A stretch of DNA of 64,000 nucleotides from G963691885 sp963691885 (GCA_963691885.1 OY829843.1:2542001-2606000), one strand, 5' to 3'; numbered from the stretch's first letter, positions 26,424 through 34,899 are shown. Notes: generated by a model not told the origin, from the sequence alone. Numbers and translations: made by a program.

Positions 26424-28106
26424 TCAGCCGCCGTTGGTGACCGCCCGGTTTACGGCCGTGCAGATCGCCCGCAGCGAGGCGGTCACGATATTGACGTCCT
26501 TGCCAACCCCGAAGATGCGACGTCCGTCGCCGGTTTCCGTTTCCACATAGGATATGGCGCTGGCGTCGGAACCCGTGCCAACTGCATGTTCGGTGTAATC
26601 GACAACCTTGATATCAATACCCGCTTCTTGCTTGAGCGCATTGACGAAGGCGTCAATCGGGCCATTGCCCTTTCCTTTAACCTCAATGACCTCGCCATCC
26701 TTGGTCACCTTCGCGGTGATCGCACGCATTTCGGACGCATGGGTATCGGGCACCGTTGTATGTTCGATGAAGCCATAGGGCGCGCTGTTGGAGAGATACT
26801 CGCTGTCGAATGTCTCGTAAATCATCGTGGAGCTGAGTTCCTGACCAGACCCATCGGCGATTTGCTGCACATTCTTGGAGAATTCCATCTGAAGCCTACG
26901 GGGCAATTTCAGGCCATAATCCGCCTCCATCAGATAGGCGACCCCGCCTTTGCCGGACTGGCTGTTGATGCGGATCACGGCCTCATAGGTTGCGCCGACA
27001 TCGGCTGGATCAATCGGCAGATAGGGAACTTCCCACAGGTTGCTGTTGGATTGTTCCATCGCCTTCAGGCCTTTGTTGATAGCGTCCTGATGAGAGCCGG
27101 AGAAGGCGGTAAAGACCAGATCGCCTGCATAGGGGTGACGTGGATGAACCGGCAACTGATTGCAATATTCAGCAACGCCGATCAGATCCCGCATTTTGGA
27201 GAAGTCCAGGGTCGGGTCGATGCCCTGGCTGAACATATTCATGCCCAGTGTGACGATGTCGACATTGCCGGTGCGTTCGCCATTGCCGAACAGCGTTCCC
27301 TCAATCCGGTCTGCACCGGCCATGACGGCAAATTCTGCGGCCGCCACACCTGTTCCGCGGTCGTTATGGGGATGGACGGAAAGGATAACCCGTTCGCGAT
27401 TGGTAAAGTTCCGCGCCATCCATTCAATCTGGTCCGCGAAAATATTGGCCGTTGCCACCTCTACCGTAGCTGGCAGGTTCAGAATGACCGGGTTCTCCGG
27501 GCTCGCTTCCCAGATGTCCAACACGGATTCACAGACCTCCAGTGCATAATCCAGTTCGGTCTGGGTGAAACTTTCAGGCGAGTATTGGAACACCCATTCG
27601 GTTTCCGGGTTCTTCCTGGCGTGTTGGATCACCAGTTTTGCGCCTTCTTCGGCGATCTGGCGCACACCTTCGCGGTCCTGCTGAAAGACGACACGACGTT
27701 GCAGGGTAGAGGTCGAATTGTAGAGATGGACAATGGCGCGTTTTGCACCCTTCAGGCTCTCGAAAGTGCGTTCGATCAGATGATCGCGGGCCTGGGTCAA
27801 GACCTGAATGGTCACGTCATCCGGGATCATATTTTCTTCGATCAGTTGACGCACGAAGTCGAAATCGGTTTGGGAAGCACTGGGAAAGCCCACCTCGATT
27901 TCCTTGAACCCCATTTCGACCAAGGTTTCGAACATGCGCTTTTTGCGCTCAGGTCCCATTGGTTCAATCAGGGCCTGGTTCCCGTCGCGCAAATCAACGC
28001 TGCACCAGACCGGTGCTTCCGTGATGACGCGGGATGGCCATTGGCGATCCGGCAGGTCGATTGGGGGAAAAGCTTTGTATTTTTCGAATGGCATCTTGTT
28101 GGCCAT
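26424..28106 (-). CDS. leuA: 2-isopropylmalate synthase
   Basis: The 560-residue enzyme condenses acetyl-CoA with 2-oxoisovalerate, the first committed step of leucine synthesis. The TIM-barrel catalytic part has the metal/substrate motif VDLRDGNQAL near residue 40 and HPHNDRGTG (the HxH metal ligands) near residue 245. The C-terminal leucine-sensing dimerisation domain covers about 430-555. Its length fits the longer LeuA2 class. The ATG at 28106 follows a GAGGAGACAG site. A Leu-rich leader peptide lies upstream (28287-28355), so attenuation is likely. Confidence 0.96.
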   Translation of the reverse strand: MANKMPFEKYKAFPPIDLPDRQWPSRVITEAPVWCSVDLRDGNQALIEPMGPERKKRMFETLVEMGFKEIEVGFPSASQTDFDFVRQLIEENMIPDDVTIQVLTQARDHLIERTFESLKGAKRAIVHLYNSTSTLQRRVVFQQDREGVRQIAEEGAKLVIQHARKNPETEWVFQYSPESFTQTELDYALEVCESVLDIWEASPENPVILNLPATVEVATANIFADQIEWMARNFTNRERVILSVHPHNDRGTGVAAAEFAVMAGADRIEGTLFGNGERTGNVDIVTLGMNMFSQGIDPTLDFSKMRDLIGVAEYCNQLPVHPRHPYAGDLVFTAFSGSHQDAINKGLKAMEQSNSNLWEVPYLPIDPADVGATYEAVIRINSQSGKGGVAYLMEADYGLKLPRRLQMEFSKNVQQIADGSGQELSSTMIYETFDSEYLSNSAPYGFIEHTTVPDTHASEMRAITAKVTKDGEVIEVKGKGNGPIDAFVNALKQEAGIDIKVVDYTEHAVGTGSDASAISYVETETGDGRRIFGVGKDVNIVTASLRAICTAVNRAVTNGG

Positions 28107-28201
28107 GGTCTGTCTCCTCGCGGGCGCCTGCGACCCTTATTGGGCGTTGCACAGGCGTTTATCTGGTGTGTCCCGATCTGTCAAAAGCCGTAACGGTTTC
28201 G

Positions 28202-28217
28202 ACCTGATTACTCAGGT
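28202..28217 (-). promoter_or_regulatory. Hairpin in the leuA leader, possible attenuator element
   Basis: ACCTGA-TTAC-TCAGGT forms a 6-base-pair stem with a 4-base loop between the leader peptide and leuA. Just downstream on the transcript, a longer imperfect stem (about 28181-28204, arms GTCGAAACCG and CGGCTTTTGAC) would compete with it. Such alternatives fit an attenuator, but the assignment is tentative. Confidence 0.4.
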
Positions 28218-28286
28218 GAGGCAGATCGGATGGTGTTGTGAAGTGGTCCCTGCATCGCGCAAGGCATGGCCATACGGCCCCCGACG

Positions 28287-28355
28287 TTATTGCGCCGGGC
28301 CGCTAAGTCGTAGAAGTGCGAGAAGCACCTGTGAGGATGTGATCGACTTGTCCAT
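28287..28355 (-). CDS. leuL: leuA leader peptide (22 residues, Leu-rich)
   Basis: ATG at 28355 opens a 22-codon frame reading MDKSITSSQVLLALLRLSGPAQ, ending at a TAA at 28287. Five of seven consecutive codons (residues 11-17, LLALLRL) are leucine, written CTT, CTC, CTT, CTA, CTT. The position, about 180 bases upstream of leuA on the same strand, and this Leu cluster are the hallmarks of ribosome-mediated attenuation. Hairpin-forming segments lie between it and leuA, but no textbook U-tract terminator could be fixed by eye. Its Shine-Dalgarno site is weak. Confidence 0.8.
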   Translation of the reverse strand: MDKSITSSQVLLALLRLSGPAQ

Positions 28356-28367
28356 GGGCCGAAAGCT

Positions 28368-28388
28368 ACCCAGCGCCTTGCGCTGGGT
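28368..28388 (-). terminator. Strong hairpin between the small hypothetical gene and the leuA leader
   Basis: ACCCAGCGC and GCGCTGGGT form a perfect 9-base-pair stem with a 3-base loop. It lies just downstream of the 28425-28670 gene and 13 bases before the leader ATG. No run of T follows, so it may be a weak terminator, an RNA-stabilising end or part of the leuA leader structure. Confidence 0.4.
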
Positions 28389-28424
28389 CAAGCAACAATC
28401 GAAAGTTTCTGAAACCAGTACCAA

Positions 28425-28670
28425 TCAGGCGACGATCGGGATCACCTCGACCGTGCTTTCGGGATGCGCCATGGTGAGGCGGCAAACTGCAACCTGATCG
28501 GTAACCAGCTTGTGCTGTCCATTGAAATTCACACGGAAAACCAGCTTGGGTTCCGGTTCATGGGACTGCATGCGGTCTGTCGCGTGCGAGTCATAGATCT
28601 GTGCCTCGCGGGCCAGGGCCAGTTCGCCGTCATAGGCGGCCTTGTCCAGGACAAAGAGATTATGTGCCAT
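28425..28670 (-). CDS. Hypothetical protein, 81 residues
   Basis: Not recognised. The ATG at 28670 has a good GAGGAG ribosome site, and the protein (MAHNLFVLDKAAYDGELALA...) has no signal peptide or membrane segment. The promoter on this strand appears to be TTGATA, 17 bases, TATGTT, with an operator-like palindrome (28742-28756) exactly in its spacer. The divergent HTH gene is therefore the likely repressor. Base composition is like the neighbours. Function unknown. Confidence 0.65.
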   Translation of the reverse strand: MAHNLFVLDKAAYDGELALAREAQIYDSHATDRMQSHEPEPKLVFRVNFNGQHKLVTDQVAVCRLTMAHPESTVEVIPIVA

Positions 28671-28741
28671 TTCTACGCTCCTCAATCGCGCCGACTGCCC
28701 CACTCAACGCTTTATTGGTTGTTTCTGTAAAATGAACATAA

Positions 28742-28756
28742 GCGCACCCTGTGCGC
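28742..28756. promoter_or_regulatory. Operator-like palindrome, copy 1, inside the promoter spacer of the 81-residue gene
   Basis: GCGCACCCTGTGCGC, with 5-base arms GCGCA/TGCGC. Copy 2 (28771-28785), read on the other strand, is ACGCACCCCGTGCGC, sharing 13 of 15 bases. Copy 1 fills the spacer between TTGATA and TATGTT on the minus strand, a position that would block RNA polymerase. Confidence 0.6.
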
Positions 28757-28770
28757 ATATCAAGAAAAAA

Positions 28771-28785
28771 GCGCACGGGGTGCGT
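28771..28785. promoter_or_regulatory. Operator-like palindrome, copy 2
   Basis: GCGCACGGGGTGCGT, the reverse-strand match of copy 1. Centres of the two copies are 29 bases apart, close to three helical turns, so two repressor dimers could bind the same face of the DNA. Confidence 0.6.
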
Positions 28786-28868
28786 ATTTTTATCCTTGAA
28801 AACTACTACCGAGTATAAGAAGGGTATATCGGTAATGGGGGAACGCAGATGATCTTCTGGGGGATGTT

Positions 28869-29123
28869 TTGACACCAGCTGGTTTTAAAAAATGGCGGAA
28901 ACATCTAAAACTATCGCAGAAGGATGCGGCTCACGCATTGGGTCTGCGCCGTCGCGTCGTTCAATATTATGAGAAGGGCGAGCGTGACGGCAAAGAGATT
29001 GAGATCCCTTTGACAGTGCGTTTGGCCTGTTATGCCCTGGAAAACGGCATTGCGGACTTCGATGGTGCGAAGCCAAGCATGGTCAACGGCAAGAGCGACC
29101 CCGCCGCCAGCAAGAACGCCTGA
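28869..29123 (+). CDS. Small helix-turn-helix (XRE-like) regulator
   Basis: The 84-residue protein has an N-terminal HTH (GFKKWRKHLKLSQKDAAHALGLRRRVVQYYEKGER, about residues 5-39). The last part (about 60-84) is polar and probably unstructured. No ATG is available in frame near the start. The TTG at 28869 follows GGGGGA by a suitable distance and is the best choice. It is divergent from the 81-residue gene; the paired palindromes between the two genes are its probable binding sites (inference). Confidence 0.75.
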   Translation: MTPAGFKKWRKHLKLSQKDAAHALGLRRRVVQYYEKGERDGKEIEIPLTVRLACYALENGIADFDGAKPSMVNGKSDPAASKNA

Positions 29124-29148
29124 CAGAGTATCCCGCTAAATTCAGTTT

Positions 29149-29814
29149 TTATTCAGCAGCGCTGGCCGTCGCACTGGGCATTGGACAGGAAATCCCCGTC
29201 CCACCCAAGCCGCAATAACCCGCCGGGTTCTTGGCAAGATACTGCTGGTGATAGCCTTCCGCGTAATAGAATTCCGGTGCCCTCAGGATCTCTGTGGTGA
29301 TGTCTGCCATCCCCTGCGCTTTAAGAGCCGCGCCATAATCCTTGGCGGACTGTTCGGCGAGTTCTTTCTGCTCATCGGTCGTGACATAGATGCCGGACCG
29401 GTATTGCGTACCAACGTCATTGCCCTGGCGCATGCCTTGGGTCGGATCATGGGCCTCCCAGAAATGCTTCAGGATTTCGGCGAATGAAATCATACTGGGA
29501 TCGTATTGGACCAGAACCACTTCATTATGGCCTGTACGCCCGGAACAGACTTCCTCATAGGTCGGGTTCGGGGTGTGGCCTGCGGCATAACCGACAGCTG
29601 TGGTGATCACACCGGGCAGTTTCCAGAAAATCCGCTCAGCACCCCAGAAACAGCCAAGACCGAACAGGACCTGCTCAGACCCGGCGGGGAAGGGGGGTTT
29701 AATGCTGGCGCCGTTCACAAAATGCGTGTCCGGCGTGTTAAGGGCATCCGCCCGACCGGCCAAAACGTCAGCCGCGCTCGGCATTTCTGTTTTCTTGCTC
29801 GACATAAACCACAT
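29149..29814 (-). CDS. msrA: Peptide-methionine (S)-S-oxide reductase
   Basis: MsrA repairs oxidised methionine in proteins using thioredoxin. The active-site motif GCFWGAE holds the catalytic C55. Other conserved parts are YAAGHTPNPTYEEVCSGRTGHNEVV and FWEAHDPTQGMRQGNDVGTQYRS, typical of the family. At 221 residues it has the usual extended N-terminus of the longer class. The start could be 29814 or three codons later. Single gene with no close partner; 79 bases separate it from ubiD on the same strand. Confidence 0.96.
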   Translation of the reverse strand: MWFMSSKKTEMPSAADVLAGRADALNTPDTHFVNGASIKPPFPAGSEQVLFGLGCFWGAERIFWKLPGVITTAVGYAAGHTPNPTYEEVCSGRTGHNEVVLVQYDPSMISFAEILKHFWEAHDPTQGMRQGNDVGTQYRSGIYVTTDEQKELAEQSAKDYGAALKAQGMADITTEILRAPEFYYAEGYHQQYLAKNPAGYCGLGGTGISCPMPSATASAAE

Positions 29815-29893
29815 GTTTCCAAGCCTCCATCCCGTTTCATCTGATATGGGGAGAAACTCCGCTGGAGTCCAGCCCGTCTCTATAAAGTGTCAG

Positions 29894-31405
29894 TTACCAG
29901 ATCGACTTGCCACTGCCCGGCAGGCCCAGTTTCGACCAGAGCGAATCGACCCTATCAATAACGTCCTGCTGCATCACCAGTTTTTCACCCCATTCCCGTT
30001 TGGTCTCCGGCGGCCATTTATTGGTTGCATCCAGCCCAACCTTTGATCCAAGGCCGCTTTCAGGCGAGGCAAAGTCCAGATAGTCGATTGGGGTGTGTTC
30101 GATAATGGTCATGTCGCGGGCCGGGTCCATGCGGGTCGACATCGCCCACATAACGTCTTTCCAGTCCCGCGCGTTGATGTCATCGTCCACCACGATCACC
30201 CATTTCGTGTACATAAACTGCCGTAGATAGGACCAGGCCCCCATCATCACGCGCTTGGCGTGACCGGGATAGGCCTTTTTCATGGAGATCACGGCAATCC
30301 GGTAACTGCAGCCTTCCGGCGGCAGCCAGAAATCCAGAATTTCCGGGAATTGTTGCTGCAGTAGCGGGATGAAAACCTCGTTGAGGGCCTCACCCAGAAC
30401 CGAGGGCTCATCCGGCGGCCGGCCGGTAAAGGTCGACAGAAAGATCGGTTTACGCCGCATGGTGATGGCGGAAACTTTGAATACGGGGAATTGCTCGACC
30501 GAGTTGTAATAGCCGGTATGGTCGCCATAGGGGCCTTCATCGCCATACTCATCCAGCATGACATGGCCTTCCAAAACGATTTCCGCCTCTGCCGGAACTT
30601 TTAGCGGGACCGTTTTGCAATCGACCAATTCAACCTTTTTGCCCCTCAGCAATCCAGCGAATTGATACTCGCTCAGTGTATCAGGGACCGGGGTGACAGC
30701 GGCCAGAATGGTGCCGGGATCCGCCCCCAACACAACAGCGGCGGGCAGGGGTTCTGTCTTGCCTGCTTTCCATCGCTGATAGTGTTGCGCACCGCCACGA
30801 TGTTTCAGCCAGCGCATCAGCGTCGTGTCCTTGCCCGTCACCTGCATGCGATAGATGCCGAGATTGAAGGCATCTGTTTTGTCGCCCTTGGGGTTGGGGC
30901 CCTGTGTCACTACCAGCGGCCAGGTAATCAGCGGGGCTGGCTCACCTGGCCAGCAGGACTGGATCGGCAGCTTGGAGAGGTCGATCTCATCCCCTTGCAG
31001 GACGATGTCGTGAACAGGCGCTGAACCGATGGTTTTGGGCTTCATGGCCAGCACTGTCTTAACCAAAGGCAGCATGCCAAGTGCCTCTTTGAAGCCGCCC
31101 GGCGGTTCCGGCTGGCGCAGGAAGGCCAGGGTTTCACCCACTTCCCGCAATTGACCGGGTTCGCGGTCCATGCCCCAGGCCACCCGTTCGACCGTTCCAA
31201 ACAAGTTCACCAGAACTGGGATGTCGCTGACATTGCCATCCTTGTCGACCGGTTTTTCGAACAGTACCGCCGGACCACCCTCGGCCAGAAGGCGGGTCTG
31301 GATCTCGGTCATCTCCAGCACTGTTGAAACCGGCTCTGTGGCGCGCACCAGGCGGTTTTCCTGTTCCAGATGCTGAATAAAGTCCCTTAAAGAGGCGTAA
31401 GGCAT
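29894..31405 (-). CDS. ubiD: UbiD-family decarboxylase (3-polyprenyl-4-hydroxybenzoate decarboxylase)
   Basis: The 503-residue prenylated-FMN-dependent decarboxylase removes the carboxyl group of the 3-polyprenyl-4-hydroxybenzoate intermediate in ubiquinone synthesis. Full length and characteristic segments are present: LAEGGPAVLFEKP near 35, EGPYGDHTGYYN near 290, FTGRPPDEPSVLGEALNEVFIPLL near 330, WVIVVDDDINARDW near 410. The flavin prenyltransferase UbiX is not in the window. UbiA lies about 5.5 kb away on the same strand. Confidence 0.95.
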   Translation of the reverse strand: MPYASLRDFIQHLEQENRLVRATEPVSTVLEMTEIQTRLLAEGGPAVLFEKPVDKDGNVSDIPVLVNLFGTVERVAWGMDREPGQLREVGETLAFLRQPEPPGGFKEALGMLPLVKTVLAMKPKTIGSAPVHDIVLQGDEIDLSKLPIQSCWPGEPAPLITWPLVVTQGPNPKGDKTDAFNLGIYRMQVTGKDTTLMRWLKHRGGAQHYQRWKAGKTEPLPAAVVLGADPGTILAAVTPVPDTLSEYQFAGLLRGKKVELVDCKTVPLKVPAEAEIVLEGHVMLDEYGDEGPYGDHTGYYNSVEQFPVFKVSAITMRRKPIFLSTFTGRPPDEPSVLGEALNEVFIPLLQQQFPEILDFWLPPEGCSYRIAVISMKKAYPGHAKRVMMGAWSYLRQFMYTKWVIVVDDDINARDWKDVMWAMSTRMDPARDMTIIEHTPIDYLDFASPESGLGSKVGLDATNKWPPETKREWGEKLVMQQDVIDRVDSLWSKLGLPGSGKSIW

Positions 31406-31618
31406 TCCGATTTCCTGTCAGGTTGGGTCTGGCGTATCGCCCGAACGTCTGAAATGATGATGAAACGGTCGAACACGGTCCCGTCAAGCCCTGTCATCGA
31501 AACAGGTTTGGCGATCTGGTGGGTTCAGCCGGGGATATAGACTGGGGTACGCAGGCAATCAGTGGCTGGATGGCGACAAATTGCCCTGCTGGACTGTTTG
31601 CATTGAAGGAGCGTCAAA

Positions 31619-31990
31619 TTGTCTGAGCAATACTGGATTGTTGGCGGGGTCTATACCGACACGAGTTTTGCAAACCTGGCGGACGGGCAGGAATTGACCC
31701 GCTTGGGGCCGTTTGACGTCTATGCGGAGGCCAAGGCCGTCTGGCGCGCCAAGTCGATGGAAAATGTCGATGATGCCTTCGCCCGCTTTCATATTGAGAA
31801 AGAGGCCCATGATGAGTGGTGGGTTGTTGGGGGTGCCTACACCGACACCGATTTCAAAACCATCGCGCGCGGTGTGGAAGAGCGGATCGGTCCCTTCATG
31901 AGTTATGAAGAGGCCCGCAAGGTCTGGTGGGAAAAGTCCTCGTCCAATGTTGATGACGCCTATGTCCGCTACCGGATAGATCAGGAATAG
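31619..31990 (+). CDS. DUF4170 protein made of two tandem copies
   Basis: The 123-residue protein is an internal duplication: residues about 5-60 (YWIVGGVYTDTSFANL ... ENVDDAFARFHIE) and about 65-121 (WWVVGGAYTDTDFKTI ... SNVDDAYVRYRID) match closely. DUF4170 is a small alphaproteobacterial family of unknown function. The TTG start at 31619 has a clear GAAGGAG site; no ATG is in place. No signal peptide. 28 bases upstream of the next gene, so possibly co-transcribed. Confidence 0.8.
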   Translation: MSEQYWIVGGVYTDTSFANLADGQELTRLGPFDVYAEAKAVWRAKSMENVDDAFARFHIEKEAHDEWWVVGGAYTDTDFKTIARGVEERIGPFMSYEEARKVWWEKSSSNVDDAYVRYRIDQE

Positions 31991-32018
31991 GGGTCGACCC
32001 TGTCCGAGAGACTGACCC

Positions 32019-32750
32019 ATGAAGGATGAGCCGCCGCTAACCTTGTTGGAACGGGCGCGGCTCTATCCCTATCCGTTTCCACGCAAGAGTTTCACCTATC
32101 ACGATGGCCGGACCCGCGCATTTGACCCGGACACACGCGTGGGCCGCATACCGGTCCTCGCCTTTGGGTCCAATCAGGCACCGGTCCGGCTCTGGCAGAA
32201 ATACGGGCATCTGATGGATCAGGTAATCCCGGTTGAACGCGGCCAACTTGACGGGTTCGATGTTGTCTTTTCGGCCCATATCACATCCTACGGTGCCATT
32301 CCCGCGATGTTGCAGGCGGTGGAGGCGGCGTCCGTCGAGCTTGCGGTCACCTGGCTGACACCCGGCCAACTGGAAATCATGCATGAAACCGAAATTGCCG
32401 CCGCCAACTATTCCTTTGCGGGATTGGAAGATGTCTCGCTGCACCTGGCAGATGGAAGCACCAGCGACACAGCCTATGCCTATATCGGCGAGCGCGGACA
32501 TATGACCCAGACGGGCAATCATCCCGTCCCTTTGTCCGCGATTGCCTGCGAGGGACGAAAAGTCCCTGCCAAGACAACCGCAGAGGCGCTTTCCGACCTT
32601 TATAAGCGATGCCCGATTGCCGAAACCGAATTGGATGAAACGAGCTTCATCACCCGTCTCGTCGATGACGCCACCTATCGCAAATCCATCTCAGACTGGC
32701 TGGCAAAAGACGCCATCCCCTTCCAAGCCCGCTTCACCCGGCTTGCATAG
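32019..32750 (+). CDS. Hypothetical protein, gamma-glutamylcyclotransferase-like N-terminal motif
   Basis: The 243-residue cytoplasmic protein is of unknown function. The segment PVLAFGSNQAPVRL (about residues 46-59) recalls the substrate-loop motif (Y/F)GSN of the gamma-glutamylcyclotransferase fold. The later TWLTPGQLEIMHETEIAAANY would fit the region holding the catalytic Glu of that fold. The rest is not clearly similar, so enzyme function is only a suggestion. It follows the DUF4170 gene by 28 bases on the same strand. Confidence 0.6.
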   Translation: MKDEPPLTLLERARLYPYPFPRKSFTYHDGRTRAFDPDTRVGRIPVLAFGSNQAPVRLWQKYGHLMDQVIPVERGQLDGFDVVFSAHITSYGAIPAMLQAVEAASVELAVTWLTPGQLEIMHETEIAAANYSFAGLEDVSLHLADGSTSDTAYAYIGERGHMTQTGNHPVPLSAIACEGRKVPAKTTAEALSDLYKRCPIAETELDETSFITRLVDDATYRKSISDWLAKDAIPFQARFTRLA

Positions 32751-32967
32751 AGTTTGCCGAACACTGATCGATTGGCTCGTGAAAAGTTAGATACTTCCTC
32801 GCTGCTGTTCAGCTGATAGCGAAACGCAGGACTTGGTCCCACAAGCGCCAAATTGCAAAACATCTTAAAATAGCATAAAATTTGTACATAATTTCTATAT
32901 ATAAGAGTATTTTTTATTTCTGTTTTTGTTGATCGATCGACATTTATTTCTGACACGGAGATTTAAG
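32751..32967. other. AT-rich upstream region of the nuclease-like gene
   Basis: About 217 bases, very AT-rich from 32865 to 32950, with TATATATAAG near 32896-32905. It probably holds the promoter of the following gene. No terminator hairpin, direct repeat or attachment site was seen. Confidence 0.4.
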
Positions 32968-34392
32968 TTGCTGCCAAGTTATTTGAGTTCGGGCGAAGTG
33001 GCGAGGCTGTTTCCAGTCATTGCTGAGACAGGGAAAGAGCAACGTGCGACGAGTATCTTGCTTTCCGTGTTTTCAATGGTTCCGGAATTTTCGAAGCGAG
33101 TTCTGACTAGAATTGGTCAAGCGGTGGGGACTCGAACGAGTGTTGTTGCTTATACCGAAATCGTCTTTAAATCGGAGGATCGTGCAGTAAAGGGCGACCG
33201 ACCAGACGGTCTTTTGGTCCTAAAAAGCGGCAAAAAGACATGGTCTGCTTTACTCGAAGTAAAAATTGGCCGTAACGAGTTACGAACCGAGCAGATTGAA
33301 CGCTATCTTAGGCTGGCGCGAGACCATGACATTGACTGTGTCATGACGATTTCAAATGACTTCGCTGCCGTACCAGAACATACGCCCTATACGGTTCCAA
33401 AAAACCTAACGAAAAAGGTTCAACTCTTTCATTTTTCATGGATGGGAATTTTGACCGATGCCGTCCTTATGCATGATCAAGCCGCATTATCAGATCCAGA
33501 GCGCGCGTTCTTGATTCGCGAATTTGTCAGGTTCTTATCTCATCCGTCAGCCGGTCTGACTGGGTTTACGAAGATGCCGCATCTTTGGTCTGATACAGTT
33601 GGGAAAATTCAGGCTGGAGGCCAGGCTGACAAACCGGAAGCCTTGGAAATTGTGAATGGATGGCATCAGGAGGTTCGTGATCTCAGTCTACGATTGAGCC
33701 GCGTCGTCTCGTGTAAAGTCGACGTTAAACTGCCGCGCTCTCACAGACTAGATCGGAACGTCAGGTCATCTGACGATATAGAAACCCTCATTCGCAGTAA
33801 TTGTTTGACTACAGTTTTTTCAATCCCCGATGCAGCTGGGGATCTATCAGTCGTTGCTGATCTCAACAGCAGAGTAATCAGGGTCTCTATGACAATAGCT
33901 GCGCCGAAAGATCGCAAAACGACTAAGGCGAGGCTGAATTGGGTTCTCAGACAAATAAATGATGTTGAGAAAACTGACTGTTTTCTGGGCGTGATATGGT
34001 CATCGCGCGCTTCGAAAACGACTTTTTTGTTAACTGATTTGGTCACAAACCCGGATCAAATTCGAGATAGCAAATCAAACGCTGAAATAAAGGCATTTGA
34101 ACTAACAATGACAACAAAGAATGTTCGGCGCTTTGGAGGTCAAAGAACATTTATAGAAGAGCTTGAGACAATCGTGCCCAAGCTTTATGAGGATTTGGGG
34201 CAACATCTTGTTGCGTGGAAACCTCCTCCGCCAAAAACAAAGCATTCAGGTAAAATCGGATTAGACGAGGACAATTTGGAGGTGCCTGACTCGCCTCCAA
34301 CGGAGAAGCCGCCGCTTGTCGAAACTGATGGCTCTACTGAACCGATGTTGGAAATCCCTAATTTCCTGAAGCGTTTTCGACCAACTCTCTAA
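32968..34392 (+). CDS. PD-(D/E)XK nuclease-like protein, probably horizontally acquired
   Basis: A 474-residue protein from a TTG start at 32968 with a GGAG site. An ATG at 32926 would add 14 residues. The motif RPDGLLV (D80) followed by SALLEVKIGRNEL (E97, K99) is the core of the PD-(D/E)XK nuclease fold. The remaining C-terminal 350 residues are unassigned; the last 70 are Pro/Lys-rich. Sampled lines have about 40-47% G+C against roughly 55-60% around, with A/T-ending codons, so it looks foreign. It stands alone with no methylase or helicase beside it. An anti-phage role is possible but unproven. Confidence 0.7.
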   Translation: MLPSYLSSGEVARLFPVIAETGKEQRATSILLSVFSMVPEFSKRVLTRIGQAVGTRTSVVAYTEIVFKSEDRAVKGDRPDGLLVLKSGKKTWSALLEVKIGRNELRTEQIERYLRLARDHDIDCVMTISNDFAAVPEHTPYTVPKNLTKKVQLFHFSWMGILTDAVLMHDQAALSDPERAFLIREFVRFLSHPSAGLTGFTKMPHLWSDTVGKIQAGGQADKPEALEIVNGWHQEVRDLSLRLSRVVSCKVDVKLPRSHRLDRNVRSSDDIETLIRSNCLTTVFSIPDAAGDLSVVADLNSRVIRVSMTIAAPKDRKTTKARLNWVLRQINDVEKTDCFLGVIWSSRASKTTFLLTDLVTNPDQIRDSKSNAEIKAFELTMTTKNVRRFGGQRTFIEELETIVPKLYEDLGQHLVAWKPPPPKTKHSGKIGLDEDNLEVPDSPPTEKPPLVETDGSTEPMLEIPNFLKRFRPTL

Positions 34393-34426
34393 CAACAGTA
34401 AGGCAAAGCAGAGTTCTTGGTCTGTC

Positions 34427-34876
34427 TTAGCGATTTTCGTCCATAAAGATTTTCAGGCGGTCGAGGGTTTGGAAGAGGTCGGTCATCTCTTCTGTGTCCC
34501 AACCAGCGAAGGCGGCGTCGATCATCGGGAGGAGGAGGGCGATGGCGTCTTGACGCGCGGTCAGACCCTTTTCCGTGACATAGTGGATCTTGGCCCGGCC
34601 GTCTGCGTCATCGCGATCAATCCGCAGCAGTCCGGATTTTACCATCGCGGCCATGGTCTTTGTGACACCGGGTTGTTGCTGCTGCATCGCGCGGGCGACA
34701 TCGATGACGCGCTTGCCCTCCTGCGGGCGATGACTGAAATGGTTCAGCAGGATAAACTGCGGCCAGGGCAGGCCAGTCTCGCCAATCGCCTTGTTTGCGC
34801 GATTGCGCGAGAGCTGTTCGATGATGCCGATCCAGTTCAGGATGCGGAACCCCTGCTGCGCCTTTTCAGTATCCAC
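34427..34876 (-). CDS. MarR-family transcriptional regulator
   Basis: The 149-residue winged-helix protein shows the MarR layout: helix 1 (NWIGIIEQLSRNRANKAI), the recognition region VIDVARAMQQQQPGVTKTMAAMVKSGLLRIDRDDADGRAKIHYVTEKG (about residues 58-105), and a C-terminal dimerisation helix. The D-x-R wing segment is present. The GTG start at 34876 is the only option. It lies 23 bases after the nitroreductase-like gene and is probably co-transcribed, binding the palindrome upstream of that gene. Confidence 0.9.
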   Translation of the reverse strand: MDTEKAQQGFRILNWIGIIEQLSRNRANKAIGETGLPWPQFILLNHFSHRPQEGKRVIDVARAMQQQQPGVTKTMAAMVKSGLLRIDRDDADGRAKIHYVTEKGLTARQDAIALLLPMIDAAFAGWDTEEMTDLFQTLDRLKIFMDENR

Positions 34877-34899
34877 GCCGTTTTCTCAACTTCGTTGAC

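Noticed and set aside
26586..28193. Long plus-strand open frame of 535 codons
   Set aside because: Antisense to leuA, which has all catalytic motifs. The antisense product has no family features; it is a GC-rich shadow frame.
32751..34426. Mobile element carrying the nuclease-like gene
   Set aside because: No transposase, integrase, terminal inverted repeats or target-site duplications could be seen at its borders, although composition suggests transfer.
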